Source of the DNA: Cerioporus squamosus
Taxonomy: Eukaryota; Basidiomycota; Agaricomycetes; Polyporales; Polyporaceae
NCBI GenBank assembly: GCA_022592435.1
Contig: JABYQS010000005.1
Coordinates: forward strand, 124,001 to 188,000
Direction of reading: 5' to 3'
DNA: 64,000 nucleotides
The notes below the pieces were generated by a model. It saw nothing but the letters and a program-made list of their open reading frames with translations. It searched no databases and was not told where the DNA came from. Positions 1 through 11,910 of the stretch are shown here, in pieces. The number at the start of each line of letters is the position of its first letter. Within the stretch, counting starts at the first letter, position 1. Both the position numbers and the translations under genes were made by a program.

Positions 1-2
1 TA

Positions 3-293
3 CATGTTACTTTCGAGGCATTTACCGTCGCCTGGACGCACATCAAGGACCCACACCAGGAATCGCCTTGGAGTGCCGACACTGCGGGAAAGCGCGACGT
101 CACGAAGGCCAACAATACCAACAACAGTGGCTCCGGCACTCGAGCCAAGGAAAATTGCATCCTTTCAGGGAGCCAAGAGGTAAGAGCGGAAGGTAACGAG
201 GGCGAGAATAACGTGGTGGACGAGAAGGCAAGAGACGGACGTCCACGACACCCCAAAGGGCGACGTGGAGGCTTGCACTCTTCTCAGGCCTGA
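3..293 (+). CDS. possible 3' end of a gene cut by the window edge
   Basis: One frame is open from base 3 to a TGA at 291-293. It begins with a protein-like stretch (FEAFTVAWTHIKDPHQES) and continues into a hydrophilic Asn/Ser/Lys/Glu-rich tail. The other two forward frames also stay open for about 170-210 bases, so openness alone proves little. I do not recognise the family. It could be the tail of a gene that begins left of the window, or chance coding-like sequence. Confidence 0.3.
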   Translation, partial: HVTFEAFTVAWTHIKDPHQESPWSADTAGKRDVTKANNTNNSGSGTRAKENCILSGSQEVRAEGNEGENNVVDEKARDGRPRHPKGRRGGLHSSQA

Positions 294-527
294 CCAACCC
301 AAGGCAGGCACTCTACCCATAGCTGGGAATGCGCATGTTGTTATCGGACTTGGCAGTCTATGAGCGAGCGGGGCGACGGGGCGTGGGACCTTCGAAGATG
401 CTCTTAGCCTGGCGCTGCGGCAGTCCGGGAAAAGCAGTGAGAACGAGAACGTGCGATGGATTTCTAGAGTACATGCTGAAATGTGGTTTTATACAGTGGG
501 TACTTGCGCTTTCCAACCGCGCAGCAT

Positions 528-1214
528 CTACTCGAAGATCCACTTGGCCTGATCGTGGTTGTACTGGACGACGCCCTCGGGGAACCAGCTGCAATTTGGA
601 GCAGGTTACGACTGGATCTGAGATCGAAAGCAGATTCACGTACAGAGCGATCTCCTTCTCGGCGCTCTCGACAGAGTCGGAGCCGTGGCAGATGTTGCGG
701 CCGACAGCGAGAGCGAAGTCACCGCGGATGGTACCTGTAGGGAGGAGGAGACACGTGTGAGGCGCACGTTTGCGTGCCTCGAGGCTAACAACATACCAGG
801 AGCAGACGCAAGGGGGTTGGTCGCGCCGAGCATGGCACGGCCAGTCTTGACGGCATCAAGACCCTCCCAAACCATGGCTGCGACAGGGCCAGATGCCATG
901 TACTTGATGAGGCCGGGGAAGAAGGGCTTGCCCTTCAGGTCGGCGTAGTCTGGATGGTTAGATGTAAGGATATGGCAATCCATTACTGAACAAGAGACGT
1001 ACGCTTCTCCAAGTGCTCCGGAGTAGCGTGGACAAGCTTAAGGGCAATAAGCTTGAAGCCGCGCTGCTCGAAACGGCTGATGATGTTGCCGACGAGTCCG
1101 CGCTGGACACCGTCCGGCTGTAGCAGGGTATATGCGCTCAGTATGCCGTCGAAAACAAGCACAACGCATTGTACGCACCTTGACCATGATGTAGGTGCGC
1201 TCCTGGACCGACAT
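528..1214 (-). CDS. NDK1: nucleoside diphosphate kinase
   Basis: Transfers the gamma-phosphate from ATP to other nucleoside diphosphates through a phosphohistidine. The spliced protein is about 150 residues, normal for the family. It starts [12 protein letters not shown], followed by [17 protein letters not shown], and carries the catalytic-histidine signature [20 protein letters not shown]. The last exon reads [19 protein letters not shown] and a TAG at 528-530. At least four short introns are needed to join the blocks. The start was chosen because the conserved N-terminus begins there; the upstream frame is only a hydrophobic pyrimidine-tract translation. It is divergent from QCR7, with 234 bp between the two start codons. 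Confidence 0.93.
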
Positions 1215-1235
1215 AGCTGCTGTAGGGAGTGGATG

Positions 1236-1280
1236 TGGGAGATGGAAGAAGAGAAAGAGATGGAGGAGGAGGAAGAGGAC
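1236..1280 (+). repeat. purine-only tract in the NDK/QCR7 promoter gap
   Basis: A run made almost only of G and A, rich in GAGGA and GAAGA units, lies just upstream of the NDK start. Read on the NDK strand it is a CT-rich tract, a common feature just before fungal start codons. No further function can be read from it. Confidence 0.5.
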
Positions 1281-1448
1281 AACCGACGTTTTATACATCT
1301 CTTCGATCTGTATGCGCACCTGCTAATCTCTGCCAAATCGGGGCACGCGTCCAGAGCTCCGCCACCGGGGACAAACAGCGCCAAACACGGCTCGGGCAGT
1401 CGCGGGCGGCGTCGGGCGTAGGCGCCCTGTACTCGCTCATAGACTACG

Positions 1449-2003
1449 ATGACCATCGCTGGCCCGCTTGGTGTCTCCGTTGCCTCGACCATCCGCAGGA
1501 ACCGCACGCTCTACGCGTGGGTCAAGCCCATCGCCGACTGGTACGCCAACGCCGCTGGGCACAGAAAAGTCGGCCTCAAGTACGACGACCTCCGTACGTG
1601 ACGTTTCGCGCCTCGGGTTTTTGCAGTCGGTGAACTGGGCTTGTGTTGCAGTCGTTGAGGAGCGTCCTGATGTCGAACGGGTGAGTACTCGCATTGCTGT
1701 TGCAGGAAGGGCCGTACCGACCGTTGTGGACCAGGCACTCGCGCGTTTGACCCCTCGCGAGCAATACGACCGCGCATTCCGCTTCAAGCGTGCCTCTCAG
1801 TGCAGCGTCGTCCACGATGTCCTCCCAAGGACCAGTGGATCAAGCCGGAAGAGGTACGTGTGACTTGACGCGAGCTTGACCAGATATTTACGCTCCAGGT
1901 TCACAAGGATGTGCGCTACCTCAAGCCCCACGTTGAAGAAGTCGTGAAGGAGGACTTGGAGCGCCAGAAGTGGGACAACATCGAGGTCAAGAGGACGCGG
2001 TAG
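1449..2003 (+). CDS. QCR7: cytochrome bc1 complex subunit 7 (QCR7/UQCRB family)
   Basis: Small matrix-side subunit of mitochondrial respiratory complex III. The first exon gives [20 protein letters not shown], then [19 protein letters not shown] and LKYDDL, the family N-terminus. Later exons give [19 protein letters not shown] and [20 protein letters not shown] and end EVKRTR. Introns can be placed at GTACGT near 1592 and GTGAGT at 1681, and a further one before the VRYLKP block. The total is about 125 residues, the usual size. The spacing to the divergent NDK gene suggests a shared promoter. Confidence 0.93.
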
Positions 2004-2307
2004 ATGTGTGGCGACAGGTGTTGTACAGCAGACGAGGTGCACTCTACTATCGCTCTCTAATGAACCATATCCTATGCCGGATGGTGTCATCCCTTTCCCT
2101 TGCGCGAGAAGGCGTTTTACACCGGGTGAACGTCACAGTGCCAGTCGCCAGCCAATGGGATGACGCGTATTCTGCTGCTCGAGCGATGGCTTGAAATTAT
2201 GCGGAGCAAAAGTCTATTGTGGACGAAATACAAGCTCGTAAGACTGCTTTCTATCGTATAAACCCCTTTAACCCTGGTAAGTGACCACCATTTGGTCTGC
2301 GAAGCAT

Positions 2308-5178
2308 CTACAAGTGCTCGCCACCAATCGAGTCGATGGCCTTGAGTATGGGCGAAATAACCTCGCCACCCTTCTTCTGTAGAAGTCGACAACCTTCTTG
2401 CCAACGTTGGCGATATCTGAGTGTCGGATCGGGATTAGCAAGGCGAACTGTTGCGGGAAATGAAGTGACATACTGGGACCGGTGAGACCGAACTTCTCGT
2501 AGACCTTCTTGTACGGGCCCGAAGCACCCCAGCCGGTAAGACCGAATGCCTGAAGTAAGGAAGGGCGTCAACACTACATCCAAAGGGTATATGTATCGAG
2601 ACGCTACGAACCTCGTGACTGTACTTCTGCCAACCCAGGGTCTATAGAGTTGGTGACAGATCCGTGAGCAACGCCACACACAGAAGCACGAGCAGATCAC
2701 ACTAACCGAAAGGGCCTCGACGGCAAGGATGGGCGCACCGCTGCGCAGCACACTGAGCTTGTACTCAGCAGGCTGGCTGTCGAAGATCGACCAGCACGGC
2801 AAGCTGACGATGCGCGTCTTGATGCCCTCCGAGTTGAGCTTCACGGCCGCCTCGAGCGCGATGGAGACCTCGCTGCCCGTGCTGACAATCGTGAGGTCCT
2901 CGCCCTGGACCTCGTGCAGGACGTAGCCGCCCTTGAGCGCACGCTCGATCGTCGAGCCCTCGAGGTTGGGGAGGTTCTGGCGGGAGAGGGAGAGGATGGA
3001 GGGCGTGTGGCGACGCGTGAGCGCAGAGTAGTACGCGGCGGACGTCTCGTTGCCATCTGCCGGACGCCAGAAGTCAAGGTTAGGGATCGCGCGGAAGTGC
3101 GCGGCGGTCTCGATAGGCTGATGAGTGGGACCGTCCTCGCCGAGGCCGATCGAATCGTGGGTAGCTATGAGTGAATGTGGATGAGCGTCAGTGAATGGAC
3201 ATGTCGGTCTGCAACTAGGATACTCACCAACCCAGATAACCTGGTGCTTGCTGAGTGCCGAGAGACGCACGGCACCGGCAGCATACGACACGAAGTTCTG
3301 AGACGCTGATCTTCAGGGATGTGAACAGCGCGGTGACTGTATTGCTGACTTACCAAGAAGGTCGCGACGAAGGGGATGATGCCACCATATGCGTGCAGGC
3401 CGTTGGCAATAGCACCCATACCGTGCTCACGGACACCGAACCGGATGTAGGTACCCTTGTAGTTACCGAGACCGGTGCTCTCAGGCTGGAAGTCGACCAT
3501 CGTCTTCGTCCTCGTGAGGTTGGATCCCGTCAAGTCGGCAGAACCACCAACGAGCTCGGGAAGGACAGGGACAATGGCGGAGAGGACGATCTCGGAGAGC
3601 TTACGGGAAGCCTGAGCCGCATCCGCAGGCTTGTAGACGGGCAGGGACTTCTCCCAGTTATCGGGGAGCTTTCCAGCGATGCGGCGAGTGAGCTCGGCGT
3701 GCTCAGCCGCGTACTTCTGGGCATAGGATGCAAGAAGGTCGTTCCACTGGGCCTCGAGCTTCGCACCACGAGCGGCGACAGCAGCATACGTGTCGTACGT
3801 CTCCTTCGGGACGTAGAATGACTGGTCGGCAGGAAGACCGACCTTGGTCTTGAAGGCCTGGATGTCATCGGCCTTCAAAGCTGGCAGGAGGCAACCATTA
3901 GTCACGTTGCAACAGGGGACAGAGACATCTTGGACGTACGAGAACCGTGGACGCCGTGAGTACCCTGTTGCTTGGACCCGTAACCAATAGTCGTGCGGAG
4001 ACGGATGAGGGTCGGCTTGCTCTTCTCCTTTTGCGCCTCAAGGATGGCGTTGTAGATGCTCTCAAGGTCGCTACATATGGCGCGTCAATGACTAACCTAC
4101 CACAGAGTACGCCAGACTCACGTGTCACCGTTGTCGACATGCAGCGTGTGCCAACCGTAAGCCTGGAAACGCTTCTCGACATCCTCGGTGAATGCAACGG
4201 CGGTGTCACCATCAATGGAGATGTCTGCCAATCAATCAGTCCGAGTGAGCCTTCGCAATTGCGCTATCGTGCTCACGGTTGTCGTCGTAAATCTATCGTG
4301 TGCCATCAGCACAATTGCTCCAAGTGTGAGATGCGGATATCCACGTACCGCGATCAGGTTGCCCAGCTGCAAGTGGCCGGCAAGAGACGCAGCCTCGCTC
4401 GCGACACCCTCCATGAGACATCCATCACCGAGGAAGACTGCGAGAATTATTCAGATGGATTACATGGGGACGGTATTTGTCCTCGACGAACCGTAGGTGT
4501 GGTTGTTGATGAGGTCGAAGCCATCCTTGTTGAATGTAGCACCGAGATGCGCCTGAGCGATGGCAAGACCGACAGCGTTCGCGAAACCCTGGCCCAGAGG
4601 ACCAGTCGTAACCTCAATTCCATCAGTGTGTCCCGCCTCAGGGTGACCCGGGGTCAAGGAGTCAATCTGACGGAACTGCTTCAGGTCGTCCATGGAGAGC
4701 TTGTAGCCGAGGAGGTGGAGAAGGATGTACTGGAGTGCGCAACTGTTGCTCCTCAGTCCCCGAGACTGTATGCGTCACTATGAGGTACTTACGCGTGTCT
4801 GTCGTTGCGCGCGGTCAGGTAATCAATACCGGAAGTCACCAGATGAGAACGTACCCATTGGAGAGCACGAAGCGATCGCGGTTGAACCACTTCGAGTTCT
4901 TGGGGTTGGCATTGAAGAAGCTAACCTCGGACATGAACACTTTGCTTCCCTCCTACTTCGAGGACACATACCGGGTGAACAGGACGTGGGCGACGGGTGC
5001 CATGCCCATCGGAGCACCTGCAAGCGCGAGCCTCCTCAATCGACGCACTTGATCCGATTTCCATACGCGGGTACGCACCAGGGTGGCCGGAGTTGGCCTT
5101 GCCCACGACATCGGCCGCCAGGGCACGGATGGTGGCAATGGAGATGTCGTCGGTGGACTGGGGGGTGAATTTGGACAT
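2308..5178 (-). CDS. TKL1: transketolase
   Basis: Thiamine-diphosphate enzyme of the non-oxidative pentose phosphate pathway; moves two-carbon ketol units between sugar phosphates. The N-terminus reads [20 protein letters not shown], then [15 protein letters not shown]. The cofactor-binding segment [20 protein letters not shown] is present near 4400-4440, and the pyrimidine-domain block [20 protein letters not shown] follows. At least six introns are needed, one of them after FGLTGP. The last exon appears to be out of frame by one base: after KKVVDFY two bases (2377-2378) precede [16 protein letters not shown], so one base seems missing. The end given assumes the conserved frame, finishing IGGEHL. 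A TATATA lies 47 bp upstream of the start. Confidence 0.93.
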
Positions 5179-5224
5179 GGCGGCGGGAAGAGGATGGGGT
5201 GGGGAGCAAAGTGAGAAATGCAGC

Positions 5225-5230
5225 TATATA
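5225..5230 (-). promoter_or_regulatory. TATA box of the transketolase gene
   Basis: TATATA on the minus strand, about 47 bp upstream of the transketolase ATG, in the 293-bp divergent gap shared with CMC2. The position suits a TATA element of a gene with a very short 5' leader. Confidence 0.45.
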
Positions 5231-5471
5231 TCCGGCGGAGCAGGCCTCTCGCGATATCTAAGATCTTGGCGTCTCCGCCTTCACCCTAGCGTGAGCGCGC
5301 CCCGGCCCGACTGTCCTCCGTCCTCGACCACCATCGTCTAGCCCGCTACTTTGAATTTCTCCTCGTCGACGCCGTCCGTCGCCGTGCACTCTGTCAGCTC
5401 ACTGTGTGGACTTGCGCTAGCCATCCACCTACCAGCAGTCTCTTACCTCCGTCGCTAGGCGTCACGGGAGC

Positions 5472-5852
5472 ATGCATCCTCAGCTTACGGAGAAAAAGAT
5501 AGGTTCGCATCCCCCGCCGGCCGTGTCGCTGTCAATCCATAGCGGGTAGCAACCCTGCGAACTGACTCATCGGATTCTCATAGTCTGTCGGGAGTTCATC
5601 CAGGCACTTGACGCGTGTCACGCAGACGGTTGGTCAAGGTGGACGGGCGCATGCAACCAAGCGAAGCATGACCTGAATATGTGTCTGAGAAAGGAGGTAA
5701 GCACATCACCACATTTGTAATAGCGTCACGAGCACATCTAAACCGCACTCCGTGCTCGTCAGCGCGTAGACCGCACCACGAAGAACCGTGAGGAGGCGAA
5801 GGCAAAGCGAGAGAAGATTGAGCAAGCCTGGAAGGAACTCCACGATGACTAG
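5472..5852 (+). CDS. CMC2: twin-CX9C mitochondrial protein (CMC2 family)
   Basis: Intermembrane-space protein needed for cytochrome c oxidase biogenesis. Three exons give about 77 residues: MHPQLTEKKI, then CREFIQALDACHADGWSRW, GACNQAKHDLNMCLRKE and a basic helical tail RTTKNREEAKAKREKIEQAW ending KELHDD. Both CX9C pairs are exact (C-REFIQALDA-C and C-NQAKHDLNM-C) and would form the two disulfides of the helical hairpin. Introns start at GTTCGC near 5512 and GTAAGC near 5697. It is divergent from transketolase and easily missed because each exon is short. Family identity rests on the cysteine spacing plus the tail. Confidence 0.85.
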
Positions 5853-6136
5853 CTCGCCAAGTTGCCTATACGGATCGACAGGTCCGCCTAACCTTGCCCG
5901 ATGCCGCGTGCGAGGTCCTGCCCCGCCGAGACCGGTGGTCTTCGTGTTCGAGCTGGGCCTCCCGACACCAGGCTTTGCGACGCCAGCGCGCCGCGTCAAG
6001 AGAGGTCCGACATCGGCTGAATTGGTCGACTCTAGAGATTTAGATGCAGATGTACATCGGCTTGGATAATGTCCACTCCGCTTCACATATCGTACACACG
6101 GTATACGTTTGTCCGTCTTCTTCAGCGTAGTGTGAC

Positions 6137-9100
6137 TCACAGCTTCAGCGATACCGTCTTTTGGTCCTTACCCGCCTCCACCTTCTTCATCTGCCCGTTC
6201 GCGAAATAGCTTAAGGAAGCCAACCCAACCTGCCCACTCGCGACCTTTACCGTCACCTTGCCGTTCGACAGTTTCGCCTCCACGACGCCGGCCATATGCT
6301 GACCCTTCCCCACGGGGACCTCAGTCTGCACGATTTGGCCCTCGTCCAGCTCGTAGACCTGCACTTCAAGACCACTGGCAAAGTCATAGTCTGGGCGTCC
6401 AATGCCGGTCGGTCCGAGGCACAGAACGGTCCCATGTCGTACCCACACCGGGATCTCGTCGATCGGGACAACCTCCCTCATCCATGTTGGGCCAGTTTGA
6501 GCACGGGAGGGTTTGAAGAACGATGTCCACCGCCCGGCAGGCAGGTAGTACACCAACTCCTCGCCTTCAGGAACGAAGACGGGCGCCACAAGCAGCGACG
6601 GGCCGAGCATGAACTGTCTGTCGAGGTGATGCGTTGTGGGGTCGTCCAAGAACTCCAGGAACATCGCACGCTGCATAGGGTGGCCCTTGATGTGCCCTTG
6701 GATAGACTGTAACAACGGGGATTAGCACTGGAGGTAGATGCCAGGTGAAGTGACGCACGAGTCCGTAGAGGTACGGCATGAGCCTGTGTTTCGCGTCGAG
6801 GAAGCGCGCCATGTACGTTGCCGCAGCTTCGCCGTACTGCCATGGAACTCTGTATGACATCGACCCGTGGAGACGGGAGTGAGATGAGAATAGGCCATAT
6901 GCAACCCAACGGTGGTAGATCTCCGGTGGCGGGTGGCCCTAAGAAATGACATCTCAGTTTCCTTCTAGCTATCAGCGCCAGGGTGAGGGAACTCGCCTCG
7001 AATCCGCCAATATCATGAGAGGTGAAGGCGAAACCGGAGGACGTCAAGCTGAGACCACCGCGCAGCGTCTCGGCCATCGCTTCGAACGTCGACTCGCAGT
7101 CTCCGCCCCAGTGCTGTCGGAGAAACGATCAGCTGCAAACCCCGGACAACGAGCCCGGTTCGTTCTACTCACGACGGGGAACCTCTGCCCTCCGGCGGTT
7201 GCCGACCGCGCAAAGACGACCGCCTCGCCCTTTCCGAACCGCCGCTCCAGCACTTCGAACACCATCTGGTTGTAAATGACCGAGAACGTGTTGTGCACCC
7301 GCATCGGGTCGGACCCGTCGTGGAATACGACGTTCGCATGCGGGATCCGCTCACCGAAGTCCGTCTAATCACCACAAGGAACCTTGTCAGTAAACTTCAG
7401 ACACGTAACAGAAAGGAACCACACAGGATCCTCAAGTACTGACCTTGAACGTGTCCACGCCAAGGTCGATGAGCGCATCCAGCTTCCTTTCGTACCAATT
7501 CCGGGCTTCGGGGTTCGTGACGTCGACGACAGCCAGGCCCGGCTGCCAGAGATCCCACCTGGGTGCAGTGTTACTCCGACGCAGACATGATATGCAGGCT
7601 AAGTAGGGACTTACTGCCATGGGGTGCCATCCTTGCGCTTGATCAGGTACCCGCCTTTCACCGCCTCCTGGAAGATGGGGGAAAGTTGGGAAATATATGG
7701 ATTAACTGTCGGAACGCGGAGCACCAAGCATGTTCAGTAGGAAGGGACGACAGAAATAGCGAAAGCGACATACTCCATACACAGATTTTGACCCCGTATT
7801 TCTGCTTGATATCGGATAGATAGGCTTTGGGGTCGGGGAAATTATCGGGATCGAAAGTGAACGAGCACCTGGTAACGAAACCAAGCCGGAAGTGCTAGAT
7901 CAGCGACTGGGGTAGATGGGGTTTCTTAGGGATACGTACCATTCGTATTGTTTCATCCAGAAGCAGTCAAGATGGAAGACCCGCACTGGGCACTTCCTAC
8001 TTTGCATTCCCTCGAGAAATCCGGAGACAGTCTTTTCGTCGTAAGACGTCAGGAACGACGTCGAGAGCCAGAGGCCGAACGTCCACGCAGGAAGGATGCT
8101 GCAAGCAGATCAGTCGAAGTAGATGGGAGGGTAGCAGATACATACGCTGGACGACCCGTGATACGCGTGTACCGCTCAAGAATCTGTAGCATCCATGTCA
8201 ATAGAAACCTACACGAACACAATACTGGCTCACTCACCTCGAGCGGCGATGGTCCATAGATGATGAAGTACTCCAAGGCTTCGCCCGCGACGCTCACGCC
8301 CACCCGACTGACCTTCTCGCTACCCATCTCGAACTCGACCTCGCCGGGATGGTTCACGAACACGCCGTAGTTTCGGTTCGACATGTAGAAGGGGACGCAT
8401 TTGTAGGCTTGTTCGCTAGATGTGCCACCGTCCTGGTTCCAGATGCTGACAGACTGGCCTGTATACGGTTATGCGTGTCACCCCAGGGCTCGCATGACGC
8501 ACGCGGTCGGACGACCTACCGTTCTTGACAAACGGACCAAATTGTTCACCCAATCCGTAGAAGAGCTCTCCGGGCGAGATGTTGAGCTCCGAATGCACGT
8601 AGCGCACAAACTCGGGAGGCGGTTGTGGATACGGGTTCGAGCTCACATCCGTCGTAAGACACGAATTGTGGGACGCGCTGCGCAGCGTCCATTTGTACGG
8701 GACATCGTACAGAGTCTGGTGCTTGTACCCGGCCGAAGTGAGCGTGCGAGCGGCAGACTTGAACGTGACGGTGTACGGATTCTGCGTGACCTCCGCCTTC
8801 AGGCCGCCGCTGGTCACTGTCCAAGTGTTCTCGGTCTTGGAGAGAGAGACAGAGGGCACAGGGGGGTCGTCCGGGAACAGAGCGATATTCGGGGTCGGGT
8901 CGATGTGTTTGAAATGCTCGATCTTCACGCCGATTGCACCCTCCGTCGGAGAGTGCACGCGGACGCTGAGCACAGGTCCTGCAAAGCGTTCACGTGAAGT
9001 CAGTCCTGCAGCGAACTGCAACTCTGGGGAACACCGTTACCTGCGAGCGTATCACCGCGGTGGCGTATAGGTTTGGTTGAGACCTGGAAGTTATATCCAT

Positions 9101-9188
9101 CGCCGTCCGGGAGACCTTGGACGACCTGGAGACCGGGGTACGGCTTGACGCCGCTCTTGAGCAGCCAAAAGCCGTCGTTGAACCTCAT
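6137..9188 (-). CDS. glycoside hydrolase family 31, YicI-type alpha-xylosidase
   Basis: Retaining alpha-glycosidase expected to release alpha-xylose from the ends of xyloglucan oligosaccharides. It resembles bacterial YicI along its length: N-terminal [12 protein letters not shown], then [43 protein letters not shown] and [16 protein letters not shown]. The nucleophile sits in [14 protein letters not shown] (Asp codon 7359-7361) and the acid/base in [17 protein letters not shown]-terminal beta domain ends SLKL. There are about nine introns. No signal peptide is visible, so the enzyme is probably cytosolic, acting on imported oligosaccharides. The start is the first Met of the conserved N-terminus. 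An alpha-glucosidase role cannot be excluded from sequence alone. Confidence 0.88.
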
Positions 9189-9233
9189 CGCGTGGACGAA
9201 CTAGGAGACATCGGGGAGAAGAGGGGAGCGATG

Positions 9234-9240
9234 CTTTATA
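9234..9240 (-). promoter_or_regulatory. TATA box of the GH31 gene
   Basis: TATAAAG on the minus strand, about 46 bp upstream of the GH31 start codon. Confidence 0.5.
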
Positions 9241-9748
9241 GTCTCCCTGCGGGGCCTTAGCGGCGAGTCCCAGCACGGGCCGCGGTGGGTTGGCGGGACG
9301 GGGACCATCGAGGTAGACCACCGCCCAGGGCCCGGACTAACTACGGAGGAATGTCATGGGCACCCCCTGCAGTGTGATTCTGCAGATTAGACTTTCCACA
9401 TGACGATGCCTTGTCTCTTCGGGCGCATCGCGATCGGTCGGCCATCGAATGGGAATCGCATGTCTGTGTTGAACGTTGAATGTTGAACTCTCTCTATCAG
9501 ACTCTATCGCGAGCGTGGAGGACAACAGAGGATGCGCGACTGGTGCGGCGGGACGCCCATAGCCGGCATCCGGATCCCGCCCTGCTAAGTACTGCGTACT
9601 AAACTGCCGTCGCTCCGTCCTCGTCGCTCCTTCTCGCTGATTAAGGCTCTTCAGTAATCCTAAGCCCTGAAGAGAGCTTCTGACAAAGACCAGAGGTCAG
9701 GGATAGAAAAGTGCGACGTATCACGCGGTCATACTCGGACGACGGACT
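9241..9748. other. divergent promoter region between GH31 and serine dehydratase
   Basis: About 500 bp without a plausible ORF. It must hold the upstream regulatory sequence of both flanking genes. I see no clear repeat or binding-site cluster in it. Confidence 0.6.
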
Positions 9749-11126
9749 ATGGTGGCGAACATGCATACCGACAAGTTATGGCTCGAAACGCCCTTAATCC
9801 GCTCTATCCATATCTCCTCCCTTCTCGGGTGCAACGTCTTCCTGAAGCTCGATGTGAGGCCCGGCTCCTCCCCTGTCCTCCTCCCGTATACTGATTATCA
9901 GCACAGACGCTCCAGCCTCCCCAGTCCTTCAAGGCTCGCGGCATCTCTCACTTCGCGCAGCATGCCGTCCGCACCCACGGGCCAGGCGTGCATCTCATAA
10001 TCGCCTCAGGTGGTAACGCCGGCCTTGCGGCTGCGTGGGCCGCCAAGGTTCTAGGCGTGAAGTGCACCGTGTACTTGCCCCATGGGGTCAGCCAGTCGAC
10101 CATCGACTTCATGCGCAAGGAGGGCGCAGAGGTCGTCATCGATGGGCACTACTACCTACAGGCACTCCAACGTGCGCAACAGGCCGTCGAGGCCGAGCCC
10201 AACGCGTACGTGTTGTGTGCAGATCTCCGCGTCATCAGCTGCGCTCAACGTGAAGGGACGATAGGGTTATGGTGCCTGCGTACGATGATCCCATCCTGTG
10301 GGAAGGGCATGCGAGCCTAGTCCATGAGATCAAGAGTCAGCTGCCAGAGGGCACCGCACCTGACGCTATTTTCTGTAGCGTAGGCGGTGGAGGCCTTGCA
10401 GCTGGCATCATGGAGGGATGCAAAGCGGTCGGCTGGGACGATGGTAAGCCTTCCATAGACTTCGCAGGGGGTGGCATACCTCATTGTTGTGTGAACACAG
10501 TTCCACTCGTGACCGTCGAGACACATGGATCAAACTGCTTCTACCAGTCTCTGTCGCTCAACGAGGGACCATTCGCTGGCAACGTGGGGTCCAGGAAGGT
10601 TCCGGAGGGAACAAGCGCAGAGTACAGCAAGGAGCACGATGTGACCGTCGCTCACATTGCGAAATTGACATCTCGCGCAACATCTCTGGGAGCAACGTCG
10701 CCTTCCGCGGGTGCGGTCAAAATGACTTTAAAGAGGAGCGGGGGCGTTAAAAGCATGTGCATCTCGGACGAGCTCGCCATGCAGGCCTGTTTATCCTTCA
10801 CAGGTAAGGTCGATCACACACCGCCAGACATGGAGCTCACCTAGTCTGCAGAGGACCACAAGACCTTAGTCGAGCTGGCTTGCGCAGCCACCCTCGTCCC
10901 AGCGTACAGCCCCTCTCTGTTCCGAGCTCTGGTTCCCCACACCAACAAGCCTGCCACCGTCGTGTTCATCGTGTGCGGTGGATTTAAGGTATCTTTGGGG
11001 GATCTGGAAGAGTACGAACGCATAGTAGGAGCGGAGCTTGCAGCCGGCGGGGAGTGGGACGTCGCATTGAATGGTCAAAGCATCAAAATTCCCAAGGTAC
11101 GACGGGGCGGAGAGCGGTGTGCATAG
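9749..11126 (+). CDS. L-serine/L-threonine dehydratase, catabolic (PLP-dependent)
   Basis: Deaminates serine to pyruvate (and threonine to 2-oxobutyrate) in the cytosol. Exon 1 gives TDKLWLETPLIRSIHISS and ends FLKLD, which splices to PPQSFKARGISHF, where K is the Schiff-base lysine. The substrate/cofactor loop ASGGNAGLAAAWAA, the phosphate-binding SVGGGGLAAGIMEG and LVPAYSPSLF follow. Introns are visible at GTGAGG (9855), GTACGT (10206), GTAAGC (10443) and GTAAGG (10803). Near the end VVFIVCGGFKVSLGDLEEY is conserved, followed by a divergent tail to TAG. It is convergent with PET100, 142 bp away. A D-serine or threonine-specific enzyme is less likely. Confidence 0.9.
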
Positions 11127-11268
11127 GGTGTAGAAATACAATGGGGACCCGGATGGTCGTTACTAGAGCGAAATATAGCGATAGACAGGACAGTGGACGC
11201 AGATACTTCAAACTTCAAGACCGGCCTGAGTGGGGAGATAGGATGAACGACCAGGCAACGAGCGGAAA

Positions 11269-11717
11269 TCATCTGCACTCACCCCAAGGCCACCAACTCC
11301 GACCCGCCGACTTCTGCTCCTCCGCGGCCTGCTGAGCGAGGTGTGCGGCCCTCGCCTCGGCTTCTCGCTGAGCCTTTCGCTCCATATTCCTCGCCTTGAT
11401 CTTTGCCAGCTCCTCTTTCAGTGTTGTTGAGTCGGTCGGGATGTTCTGTGTCAGTTATGCTCTAGGTCAGTGGCAGGACTCACGGATCCCCTGAAGCAGA
11501 CATACCGTGATGATACGGTGCTCAGGAGGGAAGATCCTGTCCTTGTACTAGAGAGAACGGGCATCTCAGGACTAAGGCGACACAGTGCAGGGACTTGACC
11601 ACATACCGGAAGGACATTCTTCGCATACCAATCCGGGTTACCGTAGTAGAGGAGCATGACCACCGGGAAGAAGACATACACCGAGAACTTGAACACCTCA
11701 AGATTGGGGCCCCCCAT
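11269..11717 (-). CDS. PET100: cytochrome c oxidase assembly factor (PET100 family)
   Basis: Inner-membrane chaperone for cytochrome c oxidase assembly. It starts MGGPNLEVFKFSVYVFFPVV, with one N-terminal membrane span, then MLLYYGNPDWYAKNVLP, YKDRIFPPEHRIIT and a basic/acidic amphipathic helix (EELAKIKARNMERKAQREAE) ending SAGRSWWPWGECR. Total about 109 residues, three exons. An upstream in-frame Met would add 28 residues; I chose the inner Met because the family begins at MGG. A splice at GGTGAG near the end could replace the last few residues. Confidence 0.82.
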
Positions 11718-11859
11718 GGTGTCCTTTGCGACTGCAGCAAGCCCGAGAGAACGCAGAAAGAGGGTCGTGGTAGCAGTAGCAGACCCAGAGCTACGAGCCA
11801 AGCCCAGAGCTTGAATTCAAGCGCTTGCCTCGGCAGAGCGGCAGAACAAGCGCCTGACA

Positions 11860-11865
11860 TATATA
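11860..11865 (+). promoter_or_regulatory. TATA-like element upstream of the left inverted copy
   Basis: TATATA 46 bp before the left arm of the inverted duplication. The right copy has TTATACCC at a similar distance but no homology there, so the two promoters differ. Confidence 0.3.
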
Positions 11866-11910
11866 GTGGTCCAGATCTCCCGACCCATACAAGGCAAGTC
11901 TGGTGTTGGT

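Noticed and set aside
5706..6140. 145-codon minus ORF between GH31 and CMC2
   Set aside because: Antisense to the CMC2 coding exons, which are well supported by the twin CX9C pattern.
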